A DNA stretch of 64,000 nucleotides from Agromyces bracchium (GCF_009709675.1 NZ_WMLB01000047.1:1-64000), one strand, 5' to 3'. Shown: positions 43,278 through 52,739, counted from the first letter of the stretch. Numbers and translations: made by a program. Notes: generated from the letters alone by a model not told the origin.

Positions 43278-44156
43278 ATGGCCACCGCACGAACCGCACC
43301 CGCCGGACCCGCGTCCGCCGGCGCCGCGACCGCCGCACCCGCGGCGCCCGTCGCGCTGCGCGGGGTCGGCCGCGCGTTCACGGCGCCCGACGGCGGCACG
43401 CGCGACGTGCTGCGCGGCGTCGACCTCGACGTCGCCGCGGGCGAGATCGTCGCGATCCTCGGTCCGAGCGGATGCGGCAAGTCGACGCTGCTGCGGATCG
43501 TCGCGGGCCTCGACCATCCCACCTCCGGCGAGGTCGCGATCGACGAGGCTCCGGTCCGCCCGTACGACGTGCGCTGCGCGGTGGGCTTCCAGGAGCCGCG
43601 GCTGCTGCCCTGGCGGAGCATCGAGAAGAACGTCGCGCTCGGCCTGCCTCGCGGCACCGCACGTCGCGACGGCCGCGCGCAGGTCGCACGCCTGCTCGAA
43701 CTCGTCGGCCTCGCCGAGTTCGCCGGGCACCGCCCGCACGAGGTCTCCGGCGGCATGGCGCAACGCGCGTCGCTCGCCCGCGCGCTCGCGCGCAACCCCG
43801 AGGTGCTCCTGCTCGACGAGCCGTTCGGCGCGCTCGACGCGCTCACGCGCCTGAAGATGCAGGACCTCCTGCTCGACGTCCACGCGGCCGAGCCGACGAC
43901 CGTGCTGCTCGTCACGCACGACGTCGACGAGGCGCTGCAGCTGGCCGACCGGATCGTGCTGCTCGGCACCGACGGCGACGAGCCCGGAGCCGGCATCCGC
44001 CAGACCGTCGTCGTGCCGGGCCACCGCCCGCGCGACCGCGGCTCGGCCGAACTCGCCGAGCTCCGCGGCCGCCTGCTCGACGGCCTCGGCATCGACCGGC
44101 ACGGCGCCGCACGCGGCATCCAGGCCACCACGACCATCCCGCACTACCCGTACTGA
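43278..44156 (+). CDS. ABC importer ATP-binding protein (SsuB/TauB type)
   Basis: 292 residues. An Ala/Pro-rich start of about 30 residues, then Walker A GPSGCGKST, Q-loop VGFQEPRLLPWRS, signature VSGGMAQRA, Walker B VLLLDEPFGALDAL, and H-loop LVTHDVDEA. The RLLPWR Q-loop is typical of aliphatic-sulfonate/taurine-type importers. First gene of a complete ATPase, binding protein, permease operon. It is separate from the NitT/TauT permeases at 16.6-19.1 kb. Confidence 0.92.
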   Translation: MATARTAPAGPASAGAATAAPAAPVALRGVGRAFTAPDGGTRDVLRGVDLDVAAGEIVAILGPSGCGKSTLLRIVAGLDHPTSGEVAIDEAPVRPYDVRCAVGFQEPRLLPWRSIEKNVALGLPRGTARRDGRAQVARLLELVGLAEFAGHRPHEVSGGMAQRASLARALARNPEVLLLDEPFGALDALTRLKMQDLLLDVHAAEPTTVLLVTHDVDEALQLADRIVLLGTDGDEPGAGIRQTVVVPGHRPRDRGSAELAELRGRLLDGLGIDRHGAARGIQATTTIPHYPY

Positions 44157-44224
44157 CCGGCGACGACGGCCAGACCACAGCACCGCCGTCGACGCCCGAC
44201 CCACCCCACCGAGAAGGAGCACCC

Positions 44225-45250
44225 GTGTCCCGCACCACCGTCTTCCGCACCGCGCTCGTCGCGGGCGCCGCCGCGACCGCCCTGCTGCTGTCGGGCTGCG
44301 TCGCCGGCGAGAACCAGCCAGCCGAGGCCGTCGCCGAGGGCGACTCGCTCGAGGGCCAGGCCCTGAACATCGACTTCGCGACCTACAACCCGCTGAGCCT
44401 CATCATCAAGGACCAGGGCTGGCTCGAGGACGAGGGCCTCGAGGTCACCTGGGTCCAGTCGGCCGGCTCGAACAAGGCCAACGAGGCGCTGCGTGCCGGC
44501 GCGATCGACGTCGGCTCGACCGCGGGTTCTGCCGCGCTCCTCGCCCGCGCCAACGGCTCGCCCATCAAGACGATCGACATCTACTCGCAGCCCGAGTGGT
44601 CGGCGATCGTCGCGGGCCAGGGCAGCGAGATCGACGAGGTCGCCGATCTCGAGGGCAAGACGGTCGCCGCGACCAAGGGCACCGACCCGTACTTCTTCCT
44701 CCTGCAGACGCTCGAGGCCGAGGGCCTCTCGCCCGACGACATCACGGTCGAGAACCTCCAGCACGCCGACGGCTGGGCCGCACTGCAGAACGGCGCCGTC
44801 GACGCGTGGGCGGGCCTCGACCCGATCATGGCCGGTGCCGAGGAGGCGGGCGCGACGCTCATCTACCGCAACGTCGACTTCAACAGCTACGGCTTCCTGA
44901 ACGCGACCGAGTCGTTCCTCGAGGAGAAGCCCGCGCTCGCGCAGGCCGTCGTCGACGCGTACGAGCGGGCGCGCGCCTGGGCGGCCGAGAACCCCGAGGA
45001 GACCGCCGCGATCCTCGCCGAGGTCGCCGGCCTCGACGAGTCCATCGCCTCGAAGGTCATCCTCGAGCGCTCCAACCTCGACGTCGACCCGGTCCCCGGC
45101 GACGCGCAGGTGGCGCTCCTCGAGAAGATCGGGCCGGTGTTCGTCGAGCTCGGCGACGTGGCCTCGCAGGACCAGGTCGACGAGGCGCTCGCGACCCTCA
45201 TCGACGACTCGTACGTCACGCAGGCGGACCCCGAGCGGTTCGCGAAGTAG
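44225..45250 (+). CDS. Sulfonate-type ABC substrate-binding lipoprotein
   Basis: 341 residues from GTG with GAGAAGGAG upstream. The lipobox is LLLSGC. The mature part is SsuA-like: NIDFATYNPLSLIIKDQGWL, DEGLEVTWVQSAGSNKANEA, AIDVGSTAGSAALLARANG, and DLEGKTVAATKGTDPYFFL. Binds a small anionic solute, probably an alkanesulfonate or similar. It lies between the ATPase and permease genes. Confidence 0.9.
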   Translation: MSRTTVFRTALVAGAAATALLLSGCVAGENQPAEAVAEGDSLEGQALNIDFATYNPLSLIIKDQGWLEDEGLEVTWVQSAGSNKANEALRAGAIDVGSTAGSAALLARANGSPIKTIDIYSQPEWSAIVAGQGSEIDEVADLEGKTVAATKGTDPYFFLLQTLEAEGLSPDDITVENLQHADGWAALQNGAVDAWAGLDPIMAGAEEAGATLIYRNVDFNSYGFLNATESFLEEKPALAQAVVDAYERARAWAAENPEETAAILAEVAGLDESIASKVILERSNLDVDPVPGDAQVALLEKIGPVFVELGDVASQDQVDEALATLIDDSYVTQADPERFAK

Positions 45251-45275
45251 CCGGAACCCATCCAGGGAGCAGACC

Positions 45276-46259
45276 ATGACGACGGATGCCGCGAAGACGA
45301 CGGACACGGAGCGCTCGGGCCTGCCCGACGGCTCGGTCGGGTCGGCCTTCGCGGCACCCGTCGCGGTCGGCGGGCGGCCAGTGGCCGCGGCGGATGCGAC
45401 GGGGCCGGTCGGCGTCGACGCACGGCCATCCGGGGACGAGGAGCGGCCCGCGGCAGCATCCGTCATCCGTCGCGGCGGACCGGGTCGCGACCGCCGCGCG
45501 CTCACCTCGCGCCGGTGGTTCCGCATCGTCGGCGGCGCGCTGATCCCGCTCGCGCTGCTCGCCGCCTGGCAGGTCGTGTCGACGTCGGGCGCGGTGCCCG
45601 TCTCGCAGCTGCCGAGCCCCGAGATGGTGTGGCTCGCGGCGGTCGACCTCGCCGAGCGGGGCCTGCTCGGCCTCTACGTGGCGATCTCGACGCAGCGCGT
45701 GTTCATCGGGTTCGCGTTCGGCGCGCTGTTCGGCCTGCTCGCGGGCGCGGTCGTCGGCCTCTCGCGGCTCGGCGACGTGCTGTTCTCGCCGACGCTCGGC
45801 GCGGTGCGCGCGGTGCCGTCGCTCGCGTGGGTGCCGCTGCTCATCCTGTGGTTCGGCATCGGCGAGGACTCGAAGGTCATCCTCATCTCGATCGGGGCGT
45901 TCTTCCCCGTCTACACGATCGTCGCCGCGTCCCTGCGCCACGTCGACCGGCGCCTGCTCGAGGCCGGCCGCGCGTTCGGCCTGCGGGGCGCGACCCTCTT
46001 CGCGACGGTGCAGCTTCCGGCCGTGGTGCCCTCGGTGATCGCGGCGCTCCGCCTCGCGCTCGCGCAGGCCTGGCTCTTCCTCGTCGCGGCCGAGCTCATC
46101 GCCTCGTCGATGGGCCTCGGGTTCCTCCTCAGCGACTCGGGCAACACGGGCCGCATCGACCGCATCTTCCTCGCGATCATCCTGCTCGCGGTGCTCGGCA
46201 AGCTGAGCGACGCGCTCGTCGGGCTGCTCGAGCGGTGGGCGGTGCGCCGCTGGGCGTGA
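45276..46259 (+). CDS. ABC importer permease (SsuC type)
   Basis: 327 residues. A long polar N-terminus (about 75 residues, Gly/Ala/Asp-rich) precedes about six helices; the EAA-type loop is ALRLALAQAWLFLVAAELIA. AFGLRGATLFATVQLPAVVP is the usual coupling segment. It completes the SsuBAC-type importer. The N-terminal extension is longer than in typical relatives. Confidence 0.9.
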   Translation: MTTDAAKTTDTERSGLPDGSVGSAFAAPVAVGGRPVAAADATGPVGVDARPSGDEERPAAASVIRRGGPGRDRRALTSRRWFRIVGGALIPLALLAAWQVVSTSGAVPVSQLPSPEMVWLAAVDLAERGLLGLYVAISTQRVFIGFAFGALFGLLAGAVVGLSRLGDVLFSPTLGAVRAVPSLAWVPLLILWFGIGEDSKVILISIGAFFPVYTIVAASLRHVDRRLLEAGRAFGLRGATLFATVQLPAVVPSVIAALRLALAQAWLFLVAAELIASSMGLGFLLSDSGNTGRIDRIFLAIILLAVLGKLSDALVGLLERWAVRRWA

Positions 46260-46312
46260 GCCCGGCGGGCCCGTGCGGCATGAGGCGGGCGGCGTAAGGC
46301 CTGCGCTCGGGC

Positions 46313-48046
46313 TCACTCGACGAGCGGCACCGCCTCGACCCGGTCGCCCGGTCCGACGAGCACGAGCACCCGCCGAGCGGTCAGGCCCTCGAGCGCGGCG
46401 ACGACCCTGGCGGCATCCGGACCGGCCCCGGGCGCCGACGGCTCGACGACCGCAGCGGGTTCGACGCCGGGTTCGACGGCGGCCCGGAGGCTGGGCTCCG
46501 CACCCGCCTCGACAGCGACCGGCTCGCCCGCGCCGACATGCGCCTCCGCCCTGCGCCACACGACCACGCTCGCCCCGGTCGCGTCGGCGATCGCGCGTTC
46601 GGCCGCGTCGGTGTCACCGGCCGCGACGAGCACCACTCGTGCGATGCGCCGGCCGGGCGCGACGCCCGCCTCCGCGATCAGCGCCCGATCGCGTCGCCAG
46701 ACCGCGAAGTGGTAGGCGAACACGAGCGCGGTCGCGACGAGCAGTCCGAGCGGCGCACGGATCCGGTCGACGAGCGACGCGCCCGTCACGGGGTCGAGCA
46801 CGAACTCGAAGACGCGATACGCCACGACGAGGAGCGTGATGAGTGCGACCACCGCGCTCGCGCCGAACACCGCGATGAGGTAGATCCGTCGCCCCACGTC
46901 GACGGCGTCGGCGGGCTCGGGTCGATGCGTCGGCCGCCAGTTCAGCCACCAGACCGGCCCGCCGACCACGATCGCGCTGATCCCGCCGAGCAGCAGCGCC
47001 CGGTTCCCGGAGGACGCGAGCGGCGACGACAGCTCGGCCAGCAGCGCGTTCACGACGACCCCGATGCCGGATGCCGCGGCGACGAGCCCCAGGCCCGACA
47101 TCACGAGCACGGCCGCGCGTCGCGTGGCGTCGGAGTGCGCTCGGGCGATGCGCGAGTGCACGATCCAGACGATCGCGCCCACCGCCGCGGCGGCGATCGC
47201 CGTGCCGAGCGGGACGAGGACGGCGCCGGCCGGCTCGCTCGGGTCGAAGGCGAGCCGGAGCCCGACGAAGAGCGCGGTGCCGATGCCGCCCAGCATCGCC
47301 GCGGCGCCGCCGAGCACGCCGACGACGACGAGCGCGACCGCGGCGAACCCGGTCGGGATGCGCCTGACGTCGTCGCGCACCCAGTGCCACCACCAGACCA
47401 GCGCGCCGATCACGGTCCAGACGAGGGCGTCGAGCGCCGCCTGGCCCCAGGAGTCGCGGCCGACGAGCACCGTCTCGGAGGCCCCGCGGATCGCGGCGTC
47501 GAACACCGCCGCCAGGGCGGCGATCGCCCCGCGCGCGCCGACGATCAGCCCGTAGGCCGCTCCGATCACGAGCGGCACCGTCGCGAGGCGCGTCGGGCCC
47601 TTGACGGGATGCCGGAGCATCCACCGGTGCCACAGCCAGACCAGTGCCCAGACGAGCCCGATCGCGAGGCCGCCGGGATTCCAGCGGCCGCCGACGAGGT
47701 CCGCGAGGCCGCCGGCGATCGACATCGTGGCGACGACCAACGAGACGGTGCCCATCGCGGTGAGGTAGAGCGCCCACGCGATCGAGCCGCGTTCGGCGGG
47801 CTCCGCCATCCGTCGCCACGACGCCCACCAGAGCAGGGCGGCGAGCGGGCCGCCGATCAGGGTGAAGGCCAGTTGGAGCGCGAGGTCGTCCGCGCCGCCC
47901 GCCGCGAGCGTGCGATCGACGTCGAGCGCACGCTCGAGGAGACCGCCGAGGCCGATCGCGGTGATCGCGACGAGCACGAACAGCAGGACGAAGACGATCA
48001 GGCGGCGCACCGTGCCCTGGGCCGACCCCGCGGTCGGGGCGCTCAT
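46313..48046 (-). CDS. DUF5671-type multi-helix membrane protein
   Basis: 577 residues. About twelve hydrophobic segments with repeated blocks (FTLIGGPLAALLWWASWRRM; VWTVIGALVWWWHWVRD; SAIVVGGPVWWLNWRP) show internally repeated DUF5671 units, each with a Gly-Gly-Pro/Trp-Trp pattern. A cytoplasmic C-terminal domain of about 130 residues is Ala/Glu-rich. The function is unknown. It is coupled by ATGA to the next gene upstream and convergent with the SsuC-type permease. Confidence 0.82.
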   Translation of the reverse strand: MSAPTAGSAQGTVRRLIVFVLLFVLVAITAIGLGGLLERALDVDRTLAAGGADDLALQLAFTLIGGPLAALLWWASWRRMAEPAERGSIAWALYLTAMGTVSLVVATMSIAGGLADLVGGRWNPGGLAIGLVWALVWLWHRWMLRHPVKGPTRLATVPLVIGAAYGLIVGARGAIAALAAVFDAAIRGASETVLVGRDSWGQAALDALVWTVIGALVWWWHWVRDDVRRIPTGFAAVALVVVGVLGGAAAMLGGIGTALFVGLRLAFDPSEPAGAVLVPLGTAIAAAAVGAIVWIVHSRIARAHSDATRRAAVLVMSGLGLVAAASGIGVVVNALLAELSSPLASSGNRALLLGGISAIVVGGPVWWLNWRPTHRPEPADAVDVGRRIYLIAVFGASAVVALITLLVVAYRVFEFVLDPVTGASLVDRIRAPLGLLVATALVFAYHFAVWRRDRALIAEAGVAPGRRIARVVLVAAGDTDAAERAIADATGASVVVWRRAEAHVGAGEPVAVEAGAEPSLRAAVEPGVEPAAVVEPSAPGAGPDAARVVAALEGLTARRVLVLVGPGDRVEAVPLVE

Positions 48047-48507
48047 CCCGGTACCACCGTCGGGTCGCAGATCGCGAGCGGCCACGGGGCGACCTCGATG
48101 CGCCACTCGCCGCCGACGCGCACGAGGTCGAACACGCCGGGCTCCTCGTACTCGGAGGATCCGAAGGGTCCGCTGTCGAAGGTCGTGACGATGAGCACGT
48201 CGACGTCGGCGGTGTCGTCGCGCTCGGTGGTGTCGACGAGCGTCACGCGCATGCCGGCGCGGTCTCCGAACGGCATGCGCACGCAGTCCTCGGCGACGGC
48301 GGGGTCGAGGTACTCCATCGCGGCCGCCTCGTCGCCGTCGATGACGGCGGCGGAGTACCGCTGGACGACGCCTTCCGGGGTGCTCTCGTCGAGTTGCGCC
48401 GGCTCGCCCCGCGTGAAGACGGCGATGAGCGCGACGACGACGAGCACCCCCAGTACGGCGAGGATGACGACGAGCGTGCGATCGGGTTTCGGGCGCTGGC
48501 CTTCCAT
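48043..48507 (-). CDS. Single-helix membrane-anchored protein of unknown function
   Basis: 154 residues. A basic start (MEGQRPKPDRT) leads into one helix (LVVILAVLGVLVVVALIAVF). The external domain starts TPEGVVQRYSAAVIDGDEAA and has the NTF2/DUF4878-like look of small envelope proteins. Coupled by ATGA to the DUF5671 gene. No firm family. Confidence 0.72.
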   Translation of the reverse strand: MEGQRPKPDRTLVVILAVLGVLVVVALIAVFTRGEPAQLDESTPEGVVQRYSAAVIDGDEAAAMEYLDPAVAEDCVRMPFGDRAGMRVTLVDTTERDDTADVDVLIVTTFDSGPFGSSEYEEPGVFDLVRVGGEWRIEVAPWPLAICDPTVVPG

Positions 48508-48597
48508 GCTCGTATCTTGGCCCGCGCAGGACCCGCCGCGACGGACCGAAGGTCACGCGATGCGGCCGTGTCGGGCCGGCGCGCGGGACGCGGCCGC

Positions 48598-50172
48598 TCA
48601 GCGTGGGCCGTGGCTGACGAGTGCACCGGCTCCGGGCAGCGAACCGGCGAACTGGTCGTCGACGCTCACGACCGCGGCGCCCCTCGCCCGCAGCCCGTCG
48701 ATGATCGCCGGGACCGCCTCGATCGTGTCCTCGTGCGTGTCGTGCATGAGCACGATGCTTCCGGGCACGGCACCGCCGACGGCCCGTTCGACCACCACGT
48801 CGACGCCCGGGTCCTGCCAGTCGCGGGTGTCGACGTCCCAGACCACGAACGGCATCGGGACGAGTTCGCGCACGTGCGGGTTCGAGGCGCCGTACGGCGG
48901 TCGCAGGCTCGTCGCGCGTACTCCGGTCGCGTTCGAGATCGCCTCCTGCGCCCGCCGCACCTCGTCGCGCACCTGCTGGTCGGTGAGCTTGGTCAGGTTC
49001 GGGTGCGCCCACGTGTGGTTCGCGATCTCGTGCCCGGCGGCGACGATGCGCGCCGCCGTACCGGGATTGCGCGCCACGGCCGACCCCTGGACGTAGAACG
49101 TCGCCGCTGCGCGTTCGCGGTCCAGGACGTCGAGCAGTGCCGGGGTCAGGGAGCTCGGGCCGTCGTCGAAGGTGAGCGAGACGCACGCCAGGAGCGTGCA
49201 GTCGACCGGGTCGCCGCCGGCCGGCGCCGACGCCGGCTCGTACGGCTCGCCGGAGACCGCGGCCGCCCGGACCAGCGATCCGGCTTCGGAGAGGAACGGG
49301 TCGAGCAGGCGCCACGGCACGAGCACGGATCGCGGGCGGGATCGTTCGGCGCCCGGCACGGACAGGGTGACGACGACCCCGACCTCGGCGGCGGACGAGT
49401 CGACGAGCAGCGCGCGGGCCGCCTCGGGCGCCAGCCGTGCGAACGGGTCCTCGCCGGGGGCGATGCGACCCGCGGCGCGGAGCGCCTCGGCGACGAGGGC
49501 GAGCACCCGCGCCTCGGAACCCTCCGCGTAGAGGGCGGCGCCGTCGTGCGGCGCACCTCCCGCGCCATCCGCGTACCAGACCTCTCGGGCGACCTCGGTC
49601 GGTGCGCCGTCGGCCGTGCGGGCCGTGACGAGTCGCTCGCCGATGACGCCGCCGGAGGCCACGACGATCGAGCAGTCGACGGTCAGCCTCGTCGGGTTCG
49701 CCGCGAAGGCGCTTCCACCGGCGCAGGGCGCGCTCGCGCCGCCCGCCACGAGGTCGAGGCCCGGCGTCCATGCGGCACCGTTCGCCTCGGCGAACCCGCG
49801 GACCGCGGCCGCGACACGGGCGGTGAGCGCCTCGCCGAACGCGGTCGCGCCGGGAGGGACCGCCCATCGAGCGGCGGCGACGAAGCCCTCGGTACGCATC
49901 GCGGCCAGGCGCGGCACGAGCGCGGTGACGCGATCGCCGCCCAGCACGACGGGCCCCGGCACGACGCGCGGGCCGGCCTCTGCGGTCGGCTGCGGCGACG
50001 CGGTGGCAGCGGATGGCGCGGACCCGCTCGGCGTCGCCGACGGCAGCGGCGCGTCGGTGCCAGGAGCCGTGAGGACGGCGTCGCAGGCGGTGAGCCCCAG
50101 GGCGATCGTGGTCGCGACGAGGATCGCGGACGCGGTCCGCGTCCGTCGGCGTCGCCCCGTCGCCGCCTGCAT
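48598..50172 (-). CDS. Polysaccharide deacetylase lipoprotein with N-terminal RsiV-like domain
   Basis: 524 residues. The signal ends in a lipobox (LGLTAC). After a Ser/Pro/Thr linker, a roughly 200-residue domain resembles DUF3298/RsiV-type folds. The C-terminal NodB domain follows: LTFDDGPSSLTPALLDVLD (catalytic Asp pair), HTWAHPNL (metal His), RPPYGASN and VVWDVDTRDW, with VLMHDTHEDT at the end. It probably deacetylates peptidoglycan or a wall polysaccharide at the cell surface. Confidence 0.9.
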   Translation of the reverse strand: MQAATGRRRRTRTASAILVATTIALGLTACDAVLTAPGTDAPLPSATPSGSAPSAATASPQPTAEAGPRVVPGPVVLGGDRVTALVPRLAAMRTEGFVAAARWAVPPGATAFGEALTARVAAAVRGFAEANGAAWTPGLDLVAGGASAPCAGGSAFAANPTRLTVDCSIVVASGGVIGERLVTARTADGAPTEVAREVWYADGAGGAPHDGAALYAEGSEARVLALVAEALRAAGRIAPGEDPFARLAPEAARALLVDSSAAEVGVVVTLSVPGAERSRPRSVLVPWRLLDPFLSEAGSLVRAAAVSGEPYEPASAPAGGDPVDCTLLACVSLTFDDGPSSLTPALLDVLDRERAAATFYVQGSAVARNPGTAARIVAAGHEIANHTWAHPNLTKLTDQQVRDEVRRAQEAISNATGVRATSLRPPYGASNPHVRELVPMPFVVWDVDTRDWQDPGVDVVVERAVGGAVPGSIVLMHDTHEDTIEAVPAIIDGLRARGAAVVSVDDQFAGSLPGAGALVSHGPR

Positions 50173-50234
50173 GCATTCAGGCTACGCGTGCGTTCCGACG
50201 CCGTCCGGGTGCACGGCCGCATGCCGCCGACGAG

Positions 50235-50272
50235 GACGGGCGCGGCGGTCGATCCGACCTGCCGCGCCCGTC
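50235..50272 (-). terminator. Strong terminator after the repeat-built secreted protein gene
   Basis: GACGGGCGCGGC and GCCGCGCCCGTC form a perfect 12-bp stem, extended by an inner GGTCG/CGACC pair to about 17 bp around a three-base loop. It lies 24 bases beyond the stop of the minus-strand gene ending at 50296. Confidence 0.8.
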
Positions 50273-50295
50273 TGCGGTGCGCCCCCGAACCGGCC

Positions 50296-50868
50296 TCATC
50301 GGCCGCTCCCGAGCGGGGAGACATCGGCCTCGGGCGACTCCGTCGCCGGAGCTTCCCGCATGGCGTCGGCGTACTCCGACAGCCGCTGGCCCTGCATGTC
50401 CGCGCTCGTCGTCGACGACGACTGCATCGCCTCGGCGTACTCGGAGAGCCGGGTGCCCTGCATCTCGGCGCTGCCGCTCGCGGCCGCCCTCGAGTGCAGC
50501 TCGCGACGCGCGTCGGCGCTGATCGCGCCCTGCTCCGTCGGCACGACGACCGAGTGCAGCTCACGGCGCACGTCGGCGCTGAACGGGGTGACCGAGCTCG
50601 GCTGCGTCACCGCGTGGAGTTCGCGGCGTGCCTCGGCGCTGAACCCCTGCACCTGGCCGAGACCCTCGAAGATCGAGGAGACCGATTCGCCCGTCGCTGC
50701 CGGGGAGAGGTCGTCGCGCACGATCACCTGTCCCCGAGCGAGGCCCACGGCCGACGGGACGCGGTCCTCCCGGACCGGGCCGCCCCATGCGGCGGACGCG
50801 GTCCCGCCGCCGATGAGCATCACGAGCGACCCGGTGAGGATCACCGTCGTCGCCGTCCTTGTGTTCAT
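50296..50868 (-). CDS. Secreted protein built from short tandem repeats
   Basis: 190 residues. A Sec signal peptide (VILTGSLVMLIGGGTASAAW) is followed by a unique region of about 40 residues. Three roughly 20-residue units follow, each carrying SA(E/D)xRRELH(A/S) (SAEARRELHAV, SADVRRELHSV, SADARRELHSR). Two 22-residue units follow with SAEMQGTRLSEYAEAM and SADMQGQRLSEYADAM. All five start with Ser-Ala-acidic. There is no membrane anchor or sorting signal, so it is probably released or wall-bound. I do not recognise the family. A ribosome-site-like GGAAGGAA precedes the ATG. Confidence 0.8.
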   Translation of the reverse strand: MNTRTATTVILTGSLVMLIGGGTASAAWGGPVREDRVPSAVGLARGQVIVRDDLSPAATGESVSSIFEGLGQVQGFSAEARRELHAVTQPSSVTPFSADVRRELHSVVVPTEQGAISADARRELHSRAAASGSAEMQGTRLSEYAEAMQSSSTTSADMQGQRLSEYADAMREAPATESPEADVSPLGSGR

Positions 50869-50984
50869 GGCTCCATTCCTTCCATCGATCGAGCCTGCTG
50901 TCGGGATACGGCCAAGCTACGAACGGCTCGGGACTGCCGGATCCGTGCGCGCCCGCGAAGGTGAACCCGGTTTTCCCGAGCTTC

Positions 50985-51041
50985 CCTCAGTACTGCCGTG
51001 CCGTCGCCTCAGTACTGCTGCGCGATCCCCCTCAGTGCTGC
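50985..51041. promoter_or_regulatory. Three evenly spaced CAGTACTG boxes (iteron-like)
   Basis: CCTCAGTACTGC occurs at 50985-50996 and 51007-51018, and CCTCAGTGCTGC at 51030-51041. The steps are 22 and 23 bp, about two helical turns, so all face one side. The core CAGTACTG is itself a palindrome. The 382-bp gap (50869-51250) separates the divergent repeat-protein and DUF6421 genes and holds no other evident gene. Confidence 0.7.
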
Positions 51042-51250
51042 GCGCGGCGTACGTGCTCCGAACGGCGCACCGCACGATCGTCGCCGTCCGCAGGAACCGC
51101 GCGCGATTTCGCGCCGGGACGCAACATTCCCGCGCCGAACCGCAATCAATCGCGGAGGCGGCGCACGTAGCCTTGGAATGCGCGCGGATTCGCCGCGCCC
51201 ACCCGATGCCGCCTCCGAGCGGCCCGACCCATGAGGAACGGAGGTTTCCG

Positions 51251-52717
51251 ATGTCACAGAGCACCATTGAGACGATCGTTGGCGAACCCGAGGTCCTCGA
51301 GGACGAGGCTGCCCGCATCGAGATGACCCCCGAGCGCATCACGCTCGCCGACGGGGTCGAGTCAGACCCCGCCTGGGTCCGCCTGAAGGAGTCGGCCACT
51401 GCGCTGCAGGGCCTGCAGGTGAAGGACGGCTCGGTCCCCGAGGAGTCCGACAAGCCCGAGGCATCCGCCCTCGTCGACGTCATCGTCGAGTCGGTCGCCG
51501 CACTCGCGCCCCGCTTCCCGCACGAGGCCGCGTACCTCGAGGCGCTGCAGGCCGACTTCCGGAAGTGGCAGGCCGACGGCCTCGGCGTGCCCGACTTCCT
51601 CGACTCGCTCGTCGAGTTCCAGCCGCAGCTGCACCGCGTCGACGGCATCCGCCACCTCGTCGTGTTCCCGATGTACACCCAGAACGGTTCGCTCGACCGG
51701 CACGTCGAGGCGCTCGTCGTCGAGACGATCTGGCCCGAGTTCATCGCGCACCTCGAGGCCGGCGACTACGGCAACAAGCTCTTCGTGAGCCTGCGCCTCG
51801 TCGACTTCACGCCCGGCTACGACACGAACTCGGCCGTGCTGTTCCCCGAGACGGTCGCGATGCGCGAGATCCCGCCGTTCACGTGGGGCGCGATCTTCCA
51901 GGACCGCGAGGCGGCCCGGTACCGCCGGGTCGTGCGCGCGGCATCCGAGATCACCAAGCTCGAACTGCCCGATGACGCGGCGAGCCTCCTCGAGGACCAG
52001 GACCTCGCCGAGCGCACGTTCGTGATGTGGGACATCATCCACGACCGCACGCACATGCGCGGCGACCTGCCGTTCGATCCGTTCATGATCAAGCAGCGGA
52101 TGCCGTTCTTCCTCTACTCGCTGGAAGAGCTGCGCTGCGACCTCACCGCGTTCCGCGAGTCGGTGAAGATCCAGCGCGGGCTCGACGCCCGTCTCGCGGC
52201 CGGCGAGCAGCTCAGCGACGTCGAGGAGCAGATGCGCTCGACGGGCAAGCTCGTGCAGTACGCCGTGATCTTCGACCGGATCTTCCGGTTCGCGATCACG
52301 GGTTCGCGCGTGCGCAACTACGACGGGCTCGGCGGCCAGCTGCTCTTCGCGTGGCTGCACCAGAAGCACGTGCTCGACTGGACCGACGTGAAGCTCACGT
52401 TCGACTGGGAGGCCGTGCCCGACGCGGTCGTCGAGCTCGGTGACGCGATCGACGAGCTCTACTGGAAGTCGATCGACCGGCCGAAGACCGCGCACTGGCT
52501 CGCCGCGTACGAGCTGGTCCGCGGGGTGCTGACGCCCAACCCGGCATCGGTGTGGGCCGAGGGGCTGCCGCGCGAGGTGCTCGCCGGCCCGCCCAAGGGT
52601 TACACCGACCTCGTGATGGACGACGAGTTCCCCCTCTCGATGTTCTTCGAGGCGCTCGACAAGAAGATGAAGCCCGTCATCGAGTCGACCGTGGGCATCA
52701 CCGCCGCCGACGCCTGA
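51251..52717 (+). CDS. DUF6421 family protein
   Basis: 488 residues, soluble, with no signal or helices for membranes. It shows DUF6421-type sequence: VFPMYTQNGSLDRHVEALVV, ETIWPEFIAHLE, a WDIIHDRTHMRGDLPFDPFM block with His and acidic residues that could bind metal, and RNYDGLGGQLLFAWLHQKHV. The role is not established. A short-chain dehydrogenase gene follows, a pairing seen in related actinobacteria. AACGGAGG lies nearby upstream (about 10 bases). Confidence 0.85.
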   Translation: MSQSTIETIVGEPEVLEDEAARIEMTPERITLADGVESDPAWVRLKESATALQGLQVKDGSVPEESDKPEASALVDVIVESVAALAPRFPHEAAYLEALQADFRKWQADGLGVPDFLDSLVEFQPQLHRVDGIRHLVVFPMYTQNGSLDRHVEALVVETIWPEFIAHLEAGDYGNKLFVSLRLVDFTPGYDTNSAVLFPETVAMREIPPFTWGAIFQDREAARYRRVVRAASEITKLELPDDAASLLEDQDLAERTFVMWDIIHDRTHMRGDLPFDPFMIKQRMPFFLYSLEELRCDLTAFRESVKIQRGLDARLAAGEQLSDVEEQMRSTGKLVQYAVIFDRIFRFAITGSRVRNYDGLGGQLLFAWLHQKHVLDWTDVKLTFDWEAVPDAVVELGDAIDELYWKSIDRPKTAHWLAAYELVRGVLTPNPASVWAEGLPREVLAGPPKGYTDLVMDDEFPLSMFFEALDKKMKPVIESTVGITAADA

Positions 52718-52739
52718 CGGCCTCGAGATCGCTGCGATG

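Noticed and set aside
46257-46315. Inverted repeat spanning the stops of the SsuC-type permease and DUF5671 genes
   Set aside because: The 8-bp arms TGAGCCCG/CGGGCTCA are 43 bases apart and include both stop codons; too weak to call a terminator.
49616-51250. Upstream extension of the DUF6421 frame to over 1000 codons
   Set aside because: The extension is antisense to the polysaccharide deacetylase and repeat-protein genes and is Ser/Arg/Ala-biased; the ATG at 51251 gives the normal DUF6421 length.
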